DNA of 64,000 nt. It comes from Henckelia pumila. Its lineage: Eukaryota > Streptophyta > Magnoliopsida > Lamiales > Gesneriaceae. The notes below the pieces were generated by a model. That model made no database searches and was not told the DNA's origin. It was given only the letters and a program-made list of their open reading frames with translations. Every line of letters begins with the position of its first letter. Position 1 is the stretch's first letter. Both the position numbers and the translations under genes were made by a program. The DNA is taken from NCBI RefSeq assembly GCF_033568475.1, contig NC_133120.1:142100109-142164108 (forward strand), in the 5' to 3' direction. Of this stretch, positions 23,568-36,900 are shown piece by piece.

Positions 23568-26465
23568 TGTAGCACCTGATATTTTTTATACGTAAATTCG
23601 CATGCATAATTAAAAAAATAATTAATTTAAAATTTAGGAATTTGGGTTAAATGATTTTTATGTGTTATTATGTGAATTATATGCATGATTTAAAGTTTAT
23701 TTTAGCATTTAACCCGCAATTATGAAATTTATGGATTTTTTAGTAAATATTTTATTTGATCGCGTAGACGGAAACGTGGACGAACGAGATGTTGGATTTT
23801 CATCCAAAATATTTTATAACAATTTTATGAGCCTTAAAATATTATTTTAAGGTATAATTTCATGAAAATAATAGTATTCATATTTATAGTTATATAGTAT
23901 TTCATTTTTCTTCAAAATAAGCCATTTTAATGACTTTTTAGGACTTTTAAAAAATCCCTTATTATTTCGAGATTTAAGTCTTAACATCAGATTATTTAAT
24001 GTATTTGGTGGAGTGTAAATATTTTAATTTAATTATGGAGCCCAACCCATATTTTTAAAATAAATAATTAAATATTTTTGCCCACTATCCTACCTTAAAC
24101 TCACCTAAACCCCACGTTATGCCCTTAGCCGCCTCCTCCATTGTCTTCTTCATCTTATCCATCTAAAAACCAGCCCCATTGCCGAATCTTTGAAGTTTTT
24201 AAAAAAAATTTTAGATCCGTTCGTCCCGGAGCACCGTAAACGCGCTATAAGCTTGGAAATTCGTTTATCTCGATGAAAGGCATGTCAAATTCTCTTCTTT
24301 ACCATCATATAAGCTATTAAATTTGTTTTACATCATAAACTCAGTGGTAATTATGTTAAAAGTTCAGAATTTACGCAACATGCATTCTTCTTCCTTTCTT
24401 GCTCACGTTTTTGCTTAGTTTCATGGGCATGGCCACATTTTTTTATGCAAGGGGATGGACCAGGCTGCTGACAGGCAGTTAGAATCGTGTCTTAGGGTCC
24501 CTAGTGTTGAGTGGTATGGTCGGTTTGGGGCTGTAAGGGTCTGAAACGAAGCCATTATTTTTTGATGCACCAGATCACGCAGGTTAGGGTTTTGAGTAAA
24601 AAAACTTTTTTCTCCTTCCTCAGGCCAAGGTTTGGGGTGAGGTTTGATGTTTTTCAATCCTCTAGATGTTGGCTAAGATTGAGAATTGGTTTCACGGTTA
24701 TTGGTGGTCTGAGCAGGCCGTACAAACGAAAATACTGCAGTCGCTCATGGCTGCGCGCGAGCTGGGGAACAACCGGGTTGCAAGGCTTCGTTCTCCTCCC
24801 CAAGTTATGATTTGGGCTGGATTTTGGCTTGTTGGAAACTTCTAGGTGTAGGCTAGGTGTAGGGGGTGGTGCTTCGGCTGGTGGTGGCCGGATCAGGGCG
24901 GCCGCCGGCCTTGTATGGAGCTGCTCAAGGTCGTAGCAGCTGTGGGAAAGGGAGTCCAGAAATTTGGGTTGCTAGCGGGCCGGGTTGGGTCTGGGGGTTC
25001 GGGTCATGTCCGTCGGGTCATGGGTCATGTAAGTTGGATCTGGGTCCTGGTTAAGTTAGTCGGGCTCGGGTATTTTTATTTTTAAGTTATTAATTAGATT
25101 AAGTATTTTTAGGGGCTTTTTAATTTATTAAAAGTGTATTTGGGATTTTAATTATTTTCTTTTAGGCCTTAAAATATTTATTTAAGTAATCCCAATAATT
25201 TTCATGGGCTTGAGAGCCCAGGAAAATTATTGGGCCAGTGTGTGAATTTTTGGACCTAACAGTGATTAATATTAGGCTTAGTTAAGTTATTGGGCTTAAA
25301 TATTTTATTTGGTCTTAAATATGAAATTTGGGCTTTATTTAAGTTATTGGGCCAGTCTTAAATTTATGGACTTAAGTCTAGGGGACCAACAGTCTGGACA
25401 ATCCCATGAAAAATCAATAAGTCCGGAATATATATTTAAACTATTTTATGCATGACATTTATTTTATGTATAAGTATTAATATTATGAAAATTATTTAAA
25501 TATATATTTCGGACCAAATTTTAGTGCATGCATACATGAAATAATTTTATGATGAATGATATGTTTAATGTTGAGCATAAAAAATATTTTATGGAAATTG
25601 AAGTGATGTGGCAGCATAGAGGTGGTTTACCATCGAGCAAAGAGGTAGTTTACTACCGTCGTAGAGGTGGTTTTTTCACCGAGCAAAGGGTAGTTTTACT
25701 ACCAGCATAGAGGTGGATTTATCCACCGCCATGTACGATGGTTCTTAGACTGATCAGTCGCTCATGATTACGAGCCACACTCATGGATATAACCTACACT
25801 GTTCTTTATGATTATGATATGCTCAAATTATGTAATGTATTATATGATATAGCACATGAATATTATTTTATGATGAAAGTTATGACATAGAAAACTTTAT
25901 TACGATGCATTATTTTAAGATCATGCATACATGTTCATGATAAATATATGTATTAGTATGATTATGTGCTTATGTGTGATTTTTAAACCTTGTTATTATG
26001 AGATAAATCATGTTGGGCCTCTAGGCTCACTACGCTTATATGGTGCATGTGAGTATGATGATTTTGGTGACATGATTTCTCCGACCGGCGGTGAAGGCCT
26101 ATGAGCTTCCTTGCAGACGACGCCCGTGACCAGTGCTATTTAAGTGATGTTATGGGATGTTATCAGTTTTTGAACAAGTTTTTCCGCATATTATTTATTT
26201 TTATGGTTGGTTGAAAATATTATTTTTATAATGGTCTCTTGGTAAAATATTTGATGATTTTTAGTACAAATCGATGATTTTGAGATTTATTTTAGTGTTT
26301 ATTTATTTCAAGATATTATTGATACATAATTAAATTATTTAACAAGTTTTTAATTAATAGTTATTTCAAGTATTTATACATATATGTATGGGTGTATATG
26401 TATTATTTTATTAGTTTATTATTTTATAAAAAAATTCTACTATCTAGTAGTTTGGGTCGTTTCAA
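23568..26465 (+). repeat. Solo LTR of a Ty3/gypsy chromovirus-like element
   Basis: It runs TGTAGCACCTGAT…GGGTCGTTTCA, 2898 bp, almost the length of the element D LTR (2904 bp), whose own 3' end is also GGTCGTTTCA. Flanks TGTTT (23563-23567) and AGTTT (26466-26470) match at 4 of 5 bases. No PBS, PPT or Gag-Pol adjoins it, so it is best read as a solo LTR left by recombination. Small ORFs inside are not coding. Confidence 0.6.
25621..25727 (+). repeat. Array of five short hairpins in the solo LTR
   Basis: Units repeat every 22-23 bp. The inverted repeats are TGGT-TT-ACCA (25623-25632), GGTAGT-TT-ACTACC (25644-25657), GGTG-N7-CACC (25666-25680), GGTAGT-TTT-ACTACC (25689-25703) and GGTGGAT-TT-ATCCACC (25712-25727). 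Arm sequences differ between units but both arms change together. Confidence 0.85.
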
Positions 26466-26669
26466 GTTTTGTAGTGATTGAACCGAGGTTGAAATTATTG
26501 AAGTTGAGTTTGTGTTGGTGGTGTGTTTTTTATTGCAAATTGTGGCTTGGTGCTTGTAGTTGGATTTTGTGGATTGTTCTTGTGATTAAAGAGCAAGTTT
26601 GGGGGAATTTGTGTGGAGTTTAAATTGTCAAAAGTTTGTATTGTGTTGTGCTTGGAAGGTGTTTGTCAA

Positions 26670-27662
26670 ATGACCCCTAAAAGAAAACAAAAATATGGGG
26701 AATCTTATTCATCCGCTCCGGCCTATGACGATCATCGTTTTTGGGATGAGAAAGCAGCCGAACACTATAAAAAACTCTTGTCTAAGAGTATGCTGGCCGA
26801 GAGAGGATTTGATATAACGAGTGGTTTTGATCCCGACCATCCTGTTTGTGCGGTTGGGAAGACGGTATTTGCTAGACATTGGGCTATTTTTGTCAAACCA
26901 CCTATGGATGTTGTGATGTCTCTGGTTAGAGAATTTTACGCTAATACAAAAGTGAGAAATGATGGGATGCGGGTGTTAGTGATATGTAAATTGGTACCTT
27001 TCGATGCACACACCATAAACACTGTTTATGAGATTTATCCTTTAATGCATGATGAATATGCTGAGTTCAAGGGTGAGGTAGTTGATCATGATGCTATTTT
27101 GAGGTGTTTGTGTATACCGGGAGCTGAGTGGCGCTTGGGTCAAGAGAATATGCCACACATTTTGAAGAAAACTGATTTGGTAGACGATGCAAAACTGTGG
27201 TACACCTTTGTTTGTGCGAGATTGAAGTCCAATGATCATGACCATGAAGTTACACACGAGAGAGCGCTTTTGGTTTATTGTATTCTCGTGGGCAAGACCA
27301 TCGATTTGGGCCAGATTTTTCAAGATACGATTTCTAAGGTGGTGGCCGGGCGAACCACCGGTGGTCTTTCTTTGCCGGCTCTAATAACTGATTTATGTGT
27401 TTCTGCAGGGGTGCAATGGCCTGATAATGAGGAGTTATTGAAATGTCGTAATCCGATTCCTTGTGTACCTTCGAGGAGATTTGTGTCAGAGCCTGAGAGG
27501 CGTGCCCGTGCTGAAAGAAGGGAGTTTAATGAGCGAGCAGCTGCTCGCCTAGAAGTAGCACCCCGTCCTGCTGCACCTCCTACTTTGACTGATCGAGTTA
27601 CTTATATAGAGGAGGCGATGCGTCAGCAACTGACATTTTAGCAGGAGTCCAGAGCCTTTATG
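26670..27662 (+). pseudogene. Putative plant transposon protein (PF20167-like), 5' part
   Basis: The ATG at 26670 (MTPKRKQKYGES) opens 323 codons. The preceding in-frame start at 26613 is GTG and unlikely. The core reads FARHWAIFV, REFYAN, LVPFDAHTIN, a GAEWRL stretch and ALLVYCILVGKTID, the layout of the 'putative plant transposon protein' domain found in many plant repeat families; its biochemical role is unknown. A TAG at 27639 is followed in the same frame by QESRAFMH, so the stop is probably a mutated codon. Element A is then inserted (duplication CACTA) and the frame continues at 41831. Confidence 0.7.
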
Positions 27663-27667
27663 CACTA

Positions 27668-29141
27668 TGTAGCGACCCGACCCAGATCCACTACCTAATC
27701 ATATTTAAGAGCATAATTAAGCATGCATTAAATAAATTGTTGTGGAAGACTCAAATAAAAACTGATCGGCAGAATACAATCGGTTAAACAAATTCGATTA
27801 TACAACCCAATCGAATATACTTTAAATAAAACCTACAGCTAATCTTGCTGTCTTCGAGGGTCACTGGCATTTCCAAGCTCCTGGTACTCGATCCTGCACC
27901 TACACCTGCCCCGTCGAATGGGGTGTCCAAATACATAGAAAATACTGGACGTGAGCTCTAAACTCAATACGAAAGCACAGATAAACATACAAATATGATG
28001 CATGCAAATGACAGGGTATCTATATCAGGGATAACTGTATACAAACTGCTCAGAATGGCGCCTGGGATATGAGCTCGTCACATCGGGGTAGCTAACAACT
28101 GAGTGCGACCACTAACTCCCAAATCTCGAACGCGGACCACGGAGTCCTCTAGGTACCAGTACCTAAGGGTACTCGATATCAAACGTCCAAACAGGGCTGA
28201 GCAACCCTAACTGGCTCATCTCAAAAGATGTACAGGCACAAGATGATATGTACATGCCACATAACAATAATAACATGCAAACACATAAATGCAACATATA
28301 AGCATGCATATCCACTAGAAATCTCAGTCAGTACTTACGTACCTTACTACAGGCAGCCCTAGCAGTCCCGCTCTAGGTTCCAAGTCTATCATCAACTCTA
28401 CAATGCAAATACCCATGCATTATTCAATAAGCTCTAAATGCCTTAACTAAGCTCACAGATATTCCTAAATAATTTTAGGAGACCATAGTTATACATGCGT
28501 TGGCATCAGCCCGATGATGGCGACTATCCTGAAACTAGGGGCACACCCCTGCTGCAGATCCAGAGCCTCAAGCACGGCTCTACTACACGAGCACTGCTCC
28601 GCTACTATGTCAGACACTGTCTGACTAGGCTAAAATATATTTCCTACTCCAACTCTAAAATAAGAGTATCCAAAGCCCTAACATAGAGCCATACGGGCGA
28701 AGGAGAGGATTCGGAATTGGCAAGAAATGAAATCCTCAAACCTTATATTTATAGGACACGATCGGAACCTCCGCTGTAGCATCGGAGCTTCCGATAGCCC
28801 TTATTTGCCACATGTCGTTCTCTCTTTGGCTGGCCACGGATAGGGGAAATTGGAACCTCCGTTCTCGATCAGAGCTTCCGTTGTTGCTTGCCTCATGGCT
28901 GACGTAATATTACCGGAGTTGCCGTTACACATCGGAGCTTCCGATCACCATCGGAGCTTCCGATTGTCACAACGGAGCTTCCGTTCTTGGTCACCCTTCG
29001 GGCCATTTTCGATCCTTTTGAGTCCATTCTCGAAGTCCTTTAATCCATCTGGAATTTCCTTAATCATGTATTAATAAGTCAAAATATGATCACATGATTA
29101 ACATACTCATTAATCGCTAATTACGGATACGGGTCACTACA
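27668..29141 (-). repeat. Element A 3' LTR (left)
   Basis: 1474 bp, TG…CA, related to the C LTRs throughout but clearly diverged from them, with the same CCTGCCCCGTCGAATGGGG block and U3 layout. Confidence 0.9.
28744..28995 (-). promoter_or_regulatory. Element A left LTR: TATA box plus U3 palindromes
   Basis: TATAAATATAAGG on the minus strand (about 28743-28755) lies next to several CGGAGCTTCCG-type palindromes, many mutated, and a single TGACGTAA near 28910. Confidence 0.6.
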
Positions 29142-29176
29142 TTCTCCCCCCTTAAAAGGATTTCGTCCTCGAAATC
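29142..29176 (-). other. Element A polypurine tract and adjacent palindrome
   Basis: A purine run (minus strand CCTTTTAAGGGGGGAGAA) meets the LTR. GATTTCGTCCTCGAAATC (29159-29176) follows, as in C, B and D. Confidence 0.8.
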
Positions 29177-32100
29177 TTGGGTAAACCTCGATAATGTAAC
29201 ATAGACCACTTGTCCAATCCACCAATAGTTTCGGTTCTAATCATCTGGTCGAATAACCTTTGACAGCCCCAAACCTCGCTCAACCTACAGGGTTTGTTTA
29301 ATCACTTAACCATATCAGAATTTATAGTCCGTTTAGAATCCGCGCTGATTCTAAACTCGTACGCCTTAACGATCACTCTGGAATTCACTGCCTTCTTACC
29401 CGCAATCCTGCTAGAATTGCGTAACACTACTAACTATCGCCAGTTATCCATTGCTATCCGCAAACGACATGGCAAATTCGATCCAATTGCCGACTGTATC
29501 AGCCACACTGACTACAATTCTTTAGCATTGACACTCCTGCTAGGGTTGTAACTAGTCATCAGCTATCTCTTGACATGCGCGAACTCCATCACTGCCCAGC
29601 GATAAAAAAAAAGATACAATACATTGTATCTTACTGGTCTAACACTAACATCGCATCTCTCGATGTTATCGCCGAGCGCTAAACAATCGATCTAGATTCC
29701 ACTCTAATCATCTGAAATACTCAGACTGATTGCAATCAACCTTGATCCGAACCTCGCTATCGTAGATAGAATCTACTCGATCGCACTAGTCACCCTGCCA
29801 TGGATACAACCAAATCCTGACAATTCCTGGCGTCATAGTACGCACCTTCACTACTTACCCTGCCCGATGCTGACGAATGTTCCTAAAGAACACCAACTAA
29901 GTAAACAGTTGACAACTCTCTGTTTACTAACCCAATTATGGCAACATCATTGTACACAGTTTCTTGTCCTAATGCACACTTCGAGGTCGTCGGCTCGAAA
30001 TACACTACCATCCTGTTGAATCCCTAAGATGGACTAACACCATCCTCAGCATTAGTAGTCTATATCGAACGCTTACCTCTATCTCGCCACTAGAGATAGT
30101 ATCGACAAAAAATATTCTGGTTATCCTGTCCTAGATAACGGAAAATCCTTGACTCACTAACTGGGATAACCAAACTGGTTCACTTTGATTCCCACACTGA
30201 ATCTATCAATACTAGTGGCAATCCCGCTATCTCAACCTCTCAATGACACAGCATATCAGAACGCACTGGGATATCAGCGACAACAATCCCGCCAGACTCA
30301 GAAACACAAGTCTCAGCTGTTGTCTCAACCCATAAAACAACTAATGCTAACCTGCTAATGCTCATTGAAATCCATAAGCACTTGTCGAATCGCCTCTCAA
30401 GAACAACTCTTGAGAAATCTGCTGGAACCCAAGAAAAACACTCCGACTAACAGTCCCCAAAATTTGTCCACTGACAATCCTGGAACAATCACTAATTCCA
30501 TTTTCACAAACTGGGTCAATCATTGCTAACACAAGCAATGCTCAGACCAAAATCCGTTACTGGTAACCTCAGCACGCTACCAATGAACTATTATCACAAA
30601 AGTCAACCTATTACCACTTTTGTGATCTGCAGAATCCTATAGCCCCGATTCCCGCATTCCTGGAGATCCTTAATGACTGAAGAATTCCCTAAATGCACTT
30701 GAATCGCTATATTAAAGCATAGCATACTTATAGTACTACCCCCAGTACTTCATGATTAACTATATCCCAACTCAGCACCGGTTGGAATAATCTGATTGAT
30801 CAAGTCGATCTACTGTGGCTCTCGCTCTGCCCGACGGTATCAACCCTAATCATACAATCACTGATCAATGAAAAACTCTCATGGCTCGATCAATATCGAT
30901 GATCTCACTGCCACACGTCCGCTAATCACAAATACTAGAAATCAAAAGAATCACACCTGATTCAATTATCCATCTTTGACATAATCAAACAACAGCTACG
31001 AGTAGTCACTAGTGCCAAGCCTGCACCAGTCTAAACATACTATCCACTGTCTATGTTCATTCAAAATGATCATTAGGGCTTGTCAAACCCAAGACTTAAT
31101 ACAAGTCCGAAAGATTCCATCTATCGTTGAACGTGCCCCTGATAATTATATCCCTCGCTAAGACTGAAACAATTCAAGAATGAGGTAACCCACCACGATG
31201 TCCCACCTGGAATAACCACCAAGTGTACACTGAAATAAGTCACGCTTCCTTCACATCTCAAATAGTCCTGCACAATCCTTAGCATCTGATATAATCCATT
31301 ACTGATGAAGGCAATCATCATGAAGCAATTTCTCCTATTCGAGTTGAAATCTCGAAATAGCACCCCATCCAGTATCTTGGATGACTCCTATCACAAGGAA
31401 ACTCTAATTATAACTCTAATGACAATCCATAGTCATCGCTGGTAGAAATCTGTCTACCTACAAGATCGATCCATCTAGCAATACCTCATAGGTCAAAACC
31501 TATCTGCTCAAAGTACACACTTGTCAAGGAAAATTCCTCTAAGACTGGTTCTCATAATAGAAACTCAAACTAATATCTCTGACAAAATACAGACAATATC
31601 TAAATCCTGATACCAAACTGGGTATCTAATCCAAGGTCATACCTCGTCATGACTGTCGCCAAATCCCTAGACTGAGTAGCCTTCCCACCGTCATCCCCTA
31701 AAGCACAAAGGCTCCCAGGCAACCTCCGAAGTACAAAGACTCCCTAGAGTAATACTGGCATAGGGTCGCATCCCATCATGTCTAGTCATGGTCATAGTCC
31801 ACAACTCTCAGCATATACTGGACCTCATTCCTGATGAAATCCCCTCATTACGAATATCAACCTATGAAGTTCACACAGATCACTGTTCTAAGGAAACAAC
31901 CTAGATCAAAGCCCAATATTCCAAACCGAACAATATTCCCATGCCTCCAGATGAATCGCCTCATCACTCGCACTAACCAAGTCAAACGACTAATTAGGTC
32001 AATCCTAGAAAAAACACCTAGACTAACCACAAGTCAAACAGTTACAGATGGGTTACTCCAAATCTATGAGTTACAATAGTTGAACACTAATCAACTAATA

Positions 32101-32461
32101 TCAAGCCAAACTTATAAAAATCACTGCAGTCATTCACAAATTACTAGATAAATAATACACTTATCATTTCTTCAAGTGATGTACAATTCCCTTTATTACA
32201 ATCACATATAATACAATTACAGTATTCCAAAAAATACAACAAAATGTACAACCAATAAATTGAAATGATACAACCCGATTTTGATGATTCATTACAACAA
32301 AAATACTGTTTTACAATTACATCAATACAGTATGTAAAATCATCGTACTAGTCTTCGTTCCTTGAGCATGAAGCTTCTAATAGACACACGCATCAATGCT
32401 AGCGTACTCCTGACCAAATCTCTCTACCTGTCCTCTTGCAAAGACATCCGGAGATATGATC
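29177..32461. other. Element A non-coding interior, left part
   Basis: 3.3 kb with no frame above about 85 codons. It is similar to the C interior in several blocks, including 31150-31370 and 31755-31810. No protein family is recognisable on either strand. Confidence 0.75.
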
Positions 32462-33802
32462 TGTAGTGACCCTTACCCGGATCACCTACTAAACAGAACT
32501 TAGGCATGCAATTTAACTTAATAAAACAGATATCAGAATAAAACTGCGGAAACCAATAACATTATACAATCCCAAGTAAAGGAATCTGTAATTATCCAAT
32601 AATATACAACCAAATCGAATAGCTGTATAAACCCAAACAACAGTAATAAAACCTAGACAAAGCTCCAGCTGGCCAACCACTGACTAGCCCCTCCTGGATC
32701 CACCCTCCTCGTACAATCGCAAACCTGCCCCATGGAATAGGGTGTCCAGAAAATACAGAGTACGAGACGTGAGCATAAAACGCTCAGTGCGAGAGTATGA
32801 GTATACATGCATGCAAAGTGAACTCCCTATAGACTCGAGGTCAAGGATCAGATAACAGAGACAGACCGGGCCCTGGTATGTAGCACGCTGTGCCGTCGCT
32901 TCAGGAGGTGGCTCCCATACCGAGATAATCGTGGATACGCCGGACCCAAATCGATGGAAGTCCATCCACTAACAGGATAGGGTACAACCCTACTAACAGA
33001 CATCTCGAAGGAGATACAGCAAGATGCAAATGAATGCAGCATAATATCATGGCATATAAATCATGCAGTCACATAATACATGCATACTCAGTCAGGATAT
33101 CTCGAACAGTACTTTCGTACCTCAATACAGTGCAAGCTCTACCAACTCTAGGTCCATGCCTATAGTCTGCTCTACACTGCCAAATGATACTACTATCATT
33201 AAAGTGCTCTAAAAGCCTTAACTAAGCTATTGCATACTCCTAAATATTTATAGGGAGCAAAAGCTATACCTTCGTCCGTCGTTAGCCCTTTGATGTCGAT
33301 GCCTCCAGAACTTGGGCACAACTCCGCTACGACTACCGAACGCCTCGCCGACCTCCGGACCAAGCCTAAGAAGACTAGAACAACTCCAAAAGGACTAGAA
33401 AGGAAAGGAGAACTCGGAATTGGCAAATGAAGGTGAAGTCTCGGCCTTCTATTTATAGACAACGATCGGAACTTCCGATCCTTGATCGGAACGTCCGAAC
33501 CTCGATCGGAACGTCCGATCCTGCCATCGGAGCTTCCGAATATCCTGATCCGCCACGTGTCAAAATATCACTTGATGACTCCGGATAGGGGTGATCGGAG
33601 CTTCCGGTCCTGATCGGAGCTTCCGATCCAACCACACGTCATGCTTGACGTAATAACATCGGTGCCTCCGATCGCTCATCGGAGCTTCCGATCCTGTTCG
33701 GAGCTTCCGATCGTGCCTTCGGAGCTTCCGATCCGTCCGATACCTAATTCAATTAATTAGAATTAATCCTTTAATTACTCAATTAGGGCACGGGCTACTA
33801 CA
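32462..33802 (-). repeat. Element B 3' LTR (left)
   Basis: 1341 bp, TGTAGTGACC…GGCTACTACA. The 87-aa ORF inside it (33199-33462) is repeated exactly in the other LTR and is LTR sequence, not a gene. Confidence 0.95.
33449..33730 (-). promoter_or_regulatory. Element B left LTR: TATA box plus U3 palindrome array
   Basis: The TATA box on the minus strand (33449-33457, read TATAAATAG) is followed upstream by ten palindromes of the CGGAGCTTCCG/CGGAACGTCCG type (33463-33730), mostly flanked by GATC. A CACGTG core and inverted CGTCA/TGACG sites lie between them. Confidence 0.7.
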
Positions 33803-33837
33803 TTCTCCCCCACTTAAGATATTTCGTCCTCGAAATC
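33803..33837 (-). other. Element B polypurine tract and adjacent palindrome
   Basis: Minus strand CTTAAGTGGGGGAGAA abuts the LTR. ATTTCGTCCTCGAAATC (33821-33837) lies just inside. Confidence 0.85.
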
Positions 33838-33937
33838 AGATCTTAAGTACCGAATGCAAATACAGAAATCAGAAACATTCTTTATTCAAATCCAACGTTT
33901 ACAGAGTTTGCAACTGAATACAACTTAAAGAATGAAA

Positions 33938-36900
33938 TCAAAACAACTCAGGATGGTCTTCACGCATCCTGTCCTCAAGCTCCCAAATAGCTTCCTCAGT
34001 GCCTCTGCGCTGCCACTGAACTAAAACCAAAGGAATGACTTTGTTCCGTAAAACCTTATCCTTATAATCAAGGATGCGAAGAGGTTTCTCAACATAAGTC
34101 AAATCCTTGTCTACCTGAACCTCAGATCGCTGCAGAATATGAGATTCATCCGCCATATACCGTCGCAACATAGATACGTGGAACACGTCGTGAATGCTGG
34201 ATAGATGCGGTGGCAAAGCTAGTCGATAAGCCAAATCGCCAATGCTCTCTAAGATCTTAAACGGACCGATAAATCTGGGAGACAACTTGCCCTTAAGGCC
34301 AAATCTGAGAATCTTGCGGAAAGGTGACACTCTCAGAAACACTTTCTCCCCGACCTCGAACTGCAAGGGCCTACGCCTGATATTAGCATAGCTGGCCTGA
34401 CGATCCTGTGCAGTCTTAATCCGTTTCTTGATCTGATCAACAGTGTCTATCGCCTGCTGGATAAACTCCGGTCTTTCAGCCTGTCTCTCCCCCACTTCTT
34501 CCCAGAAGAGTGGAGTACGACAACGTCGCCCATACAACGCTTCAAAAGGTGCCATCCCAATACTAGTGTGATAGCTGTTGTTGTAAGCGAACTCGATCAA
34601 CGGCAAATGATCCTGCCAGGCTGAACCAAAATCCAAGACGCACGCTCTAAGCATATCCTCTAACGTACGGATAGTGCGCTCTGACTGACCATCAGTCTCC
34701 GGATGATAGGCTGTACTCAAACTGAGAGTAGTACCCATCGCACGCTGAACACTCCCCCAGAATCTAGAAGTAAACCTGGGGTCCCGATCGCTGACAATGC
34801 TCACAGGCACTCCATGAAGTCGTACGATCTCCTGAATGTACATCCGTGCCATGCGATCCACAGAGTACTCTCGGCTATAGGCAATGAAATGCGCTGACTT
34901 GGTGAGTCGGTCCACCACCACCCAGATAGCATCACAGTCCATAGTGATAAACTCCCATTTCCATTCAGGAATAGGCAGACTGTGAAGCAATCCTCCAGGT
35001 CGTCGGTGCTCTGCCTTGACCTGTTGACACACCAAACATCTCGAAACAAACTGATAAACACTGCGTTTCATTCCCTTCCACCAGAAACGAGTACGTAGAT
35101 CCTTGTACATCTTGTTGCTCCCAGGATGAATACTCAACTTAGTGCGATGTGCCTGAGACAAAATCTCCTCTCGCAACTCTTCATCCTGTGGAATCACAAG
35201 CCTACCAGACAAACACAGAAAGCCATCTGACTGATAATGAAATCCAGACGAGCTACCCTCGTTAGCTAGACGAGCTAAACGCTGGGTCTTTGAATCAGAC
35301 ATCTGAGCATCTCGGATCCGCGAATACAAGGCTGGCTCAGATAATATCGCAAACATCTGGATACTCTGCATACCTTTCTTATGCTTGAAGGTAAAACCTG
35401 AAGTACAACAGTCACTGATCGCACTAGACATCGAACAAGTCTGAAGTGCGGATAATCGCACCTTGCGACTCAAAACATCAGCGGTGAGATTAGCAGCTCC
35501 CGGATGGTACTTAATCTCGCAATCATAGTCCTTAAGCAAGTCCATCCAACGTCTCTGTCTCATGTTCAATTCTGCCTGAGTGAACAAATACTTGAGACTC
35601 TTATGGTCGGTGAAGATCTCAAATTTCTCGCCATACAGATAATGACGCCAGATCTTCAAAGCAAACACAATGGCTGCTAACTCCAAATCATGGACTGGGT
35701 AGTTGTCCTCGTGAAGCTTCAGCTGTCTAGAAGCGTATGCAATCACATGCCCATTCTGAGTCAGGACACAACCTAACCCCTGAAGAGAAGCATCTGTGTA
35801 AACTACATACCCTCCAGACCCTGACGGTAATGCTAACACCGGCGCAGAAGTCAACCGCCGTCGAAGCTCACGGAAATTCTCCTCACACTCGGAGGACCAC
35901 TCAAAATCCACACCCTTGCGGGTAAGCTGCGTCAACGGTCGAGCTAATTGAGAGAAGTTCAGAATGAAGCGACGATAATACCCTGCTAGACCCAGAAAAC
36001 TACGGATCTCAGCAACTGTCGTCGGACGCGACCAATTAAGTACCGCTTCAATCTTGCTTGGATCCACAGAAATCCCCTCCCTGGATATGATATGGCCAAG
36101 AAAGACCACTCTATCCATCCAGAACTCACACTTGCTCAGCTTGGCATACAACTGCTCATCTCGAAGAGTCTGTAGTACCAACCGCAAGTGAGAAACATGC
36201 TCTTCCGTATTACGCGAATAAACCAGGATGTCATCAATGAAGACCACGAAAAACTTGTCCAAATACTCCCTGAAGACACGGTTCATCAGATCCATGAATA
36301 TAGCCGGCGCATTAGTCAAACCAAATGGCATCAATAGGAACTCGTAATGCCCATAGCGAGTACGGAATGTAGTCTTGGCTACGTCCTGATCACGGACTCT
36401 CAACTGATGATACCCAGATCTCAAGTCAATCTTGGAGTAAATTGATGTGCCCTGCAGCTGGTCAAACAAGTCATCAACACGAGGCAACGGATACTTGTTC
36501 TTCACAGTCACTCGATTCAGCTGCCGATAGTCAATGCACAGCCGCATCGACCCATCCTTCTTCCTTACGAAGAGAACAGGAGCTCCCCAAGGAGATACAC
36601 TAGGACGAATGTACCCCTTGTCCAAAAGATCCTGTAGCTGATTCTTTAACTCACGCATCTCTGACGGAGCCAGACGATACGGTGCTCTAGAAATAGGCGA
36701 AGTACCCGGCATCAACTCTATGCCAAACTCGACTTCCCTAGCAGGAGGAAAACCCGGAATCTCATCAGGAAACACATCTGGAAATTCATCCACAATAGGA
36801 ATTCTCTCTATCCCAATACTCTCAGCGGACAAATCAACTGCATAGATAAGGTAGCCTTCCCCGCTAGACTCTAGAGCTCGACAGGCTCTCAAAGCTGATA

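Noticed and set aside
27663..27667. CACTA at 27663 and 41826 as CACTA-transposon ends
   Set aside because: They are the 5-bp target duplication of LTR element A, directly repeated and next to TG…CA LTR ends.
33463..33730. CRISPR-like or satellite array from the repeated CGGAGCTTCCG words
   Set aside because: Spacing is irregular, it lies inside LTRs of plant retrotransposons, and no cas genes or constant repeats exist.
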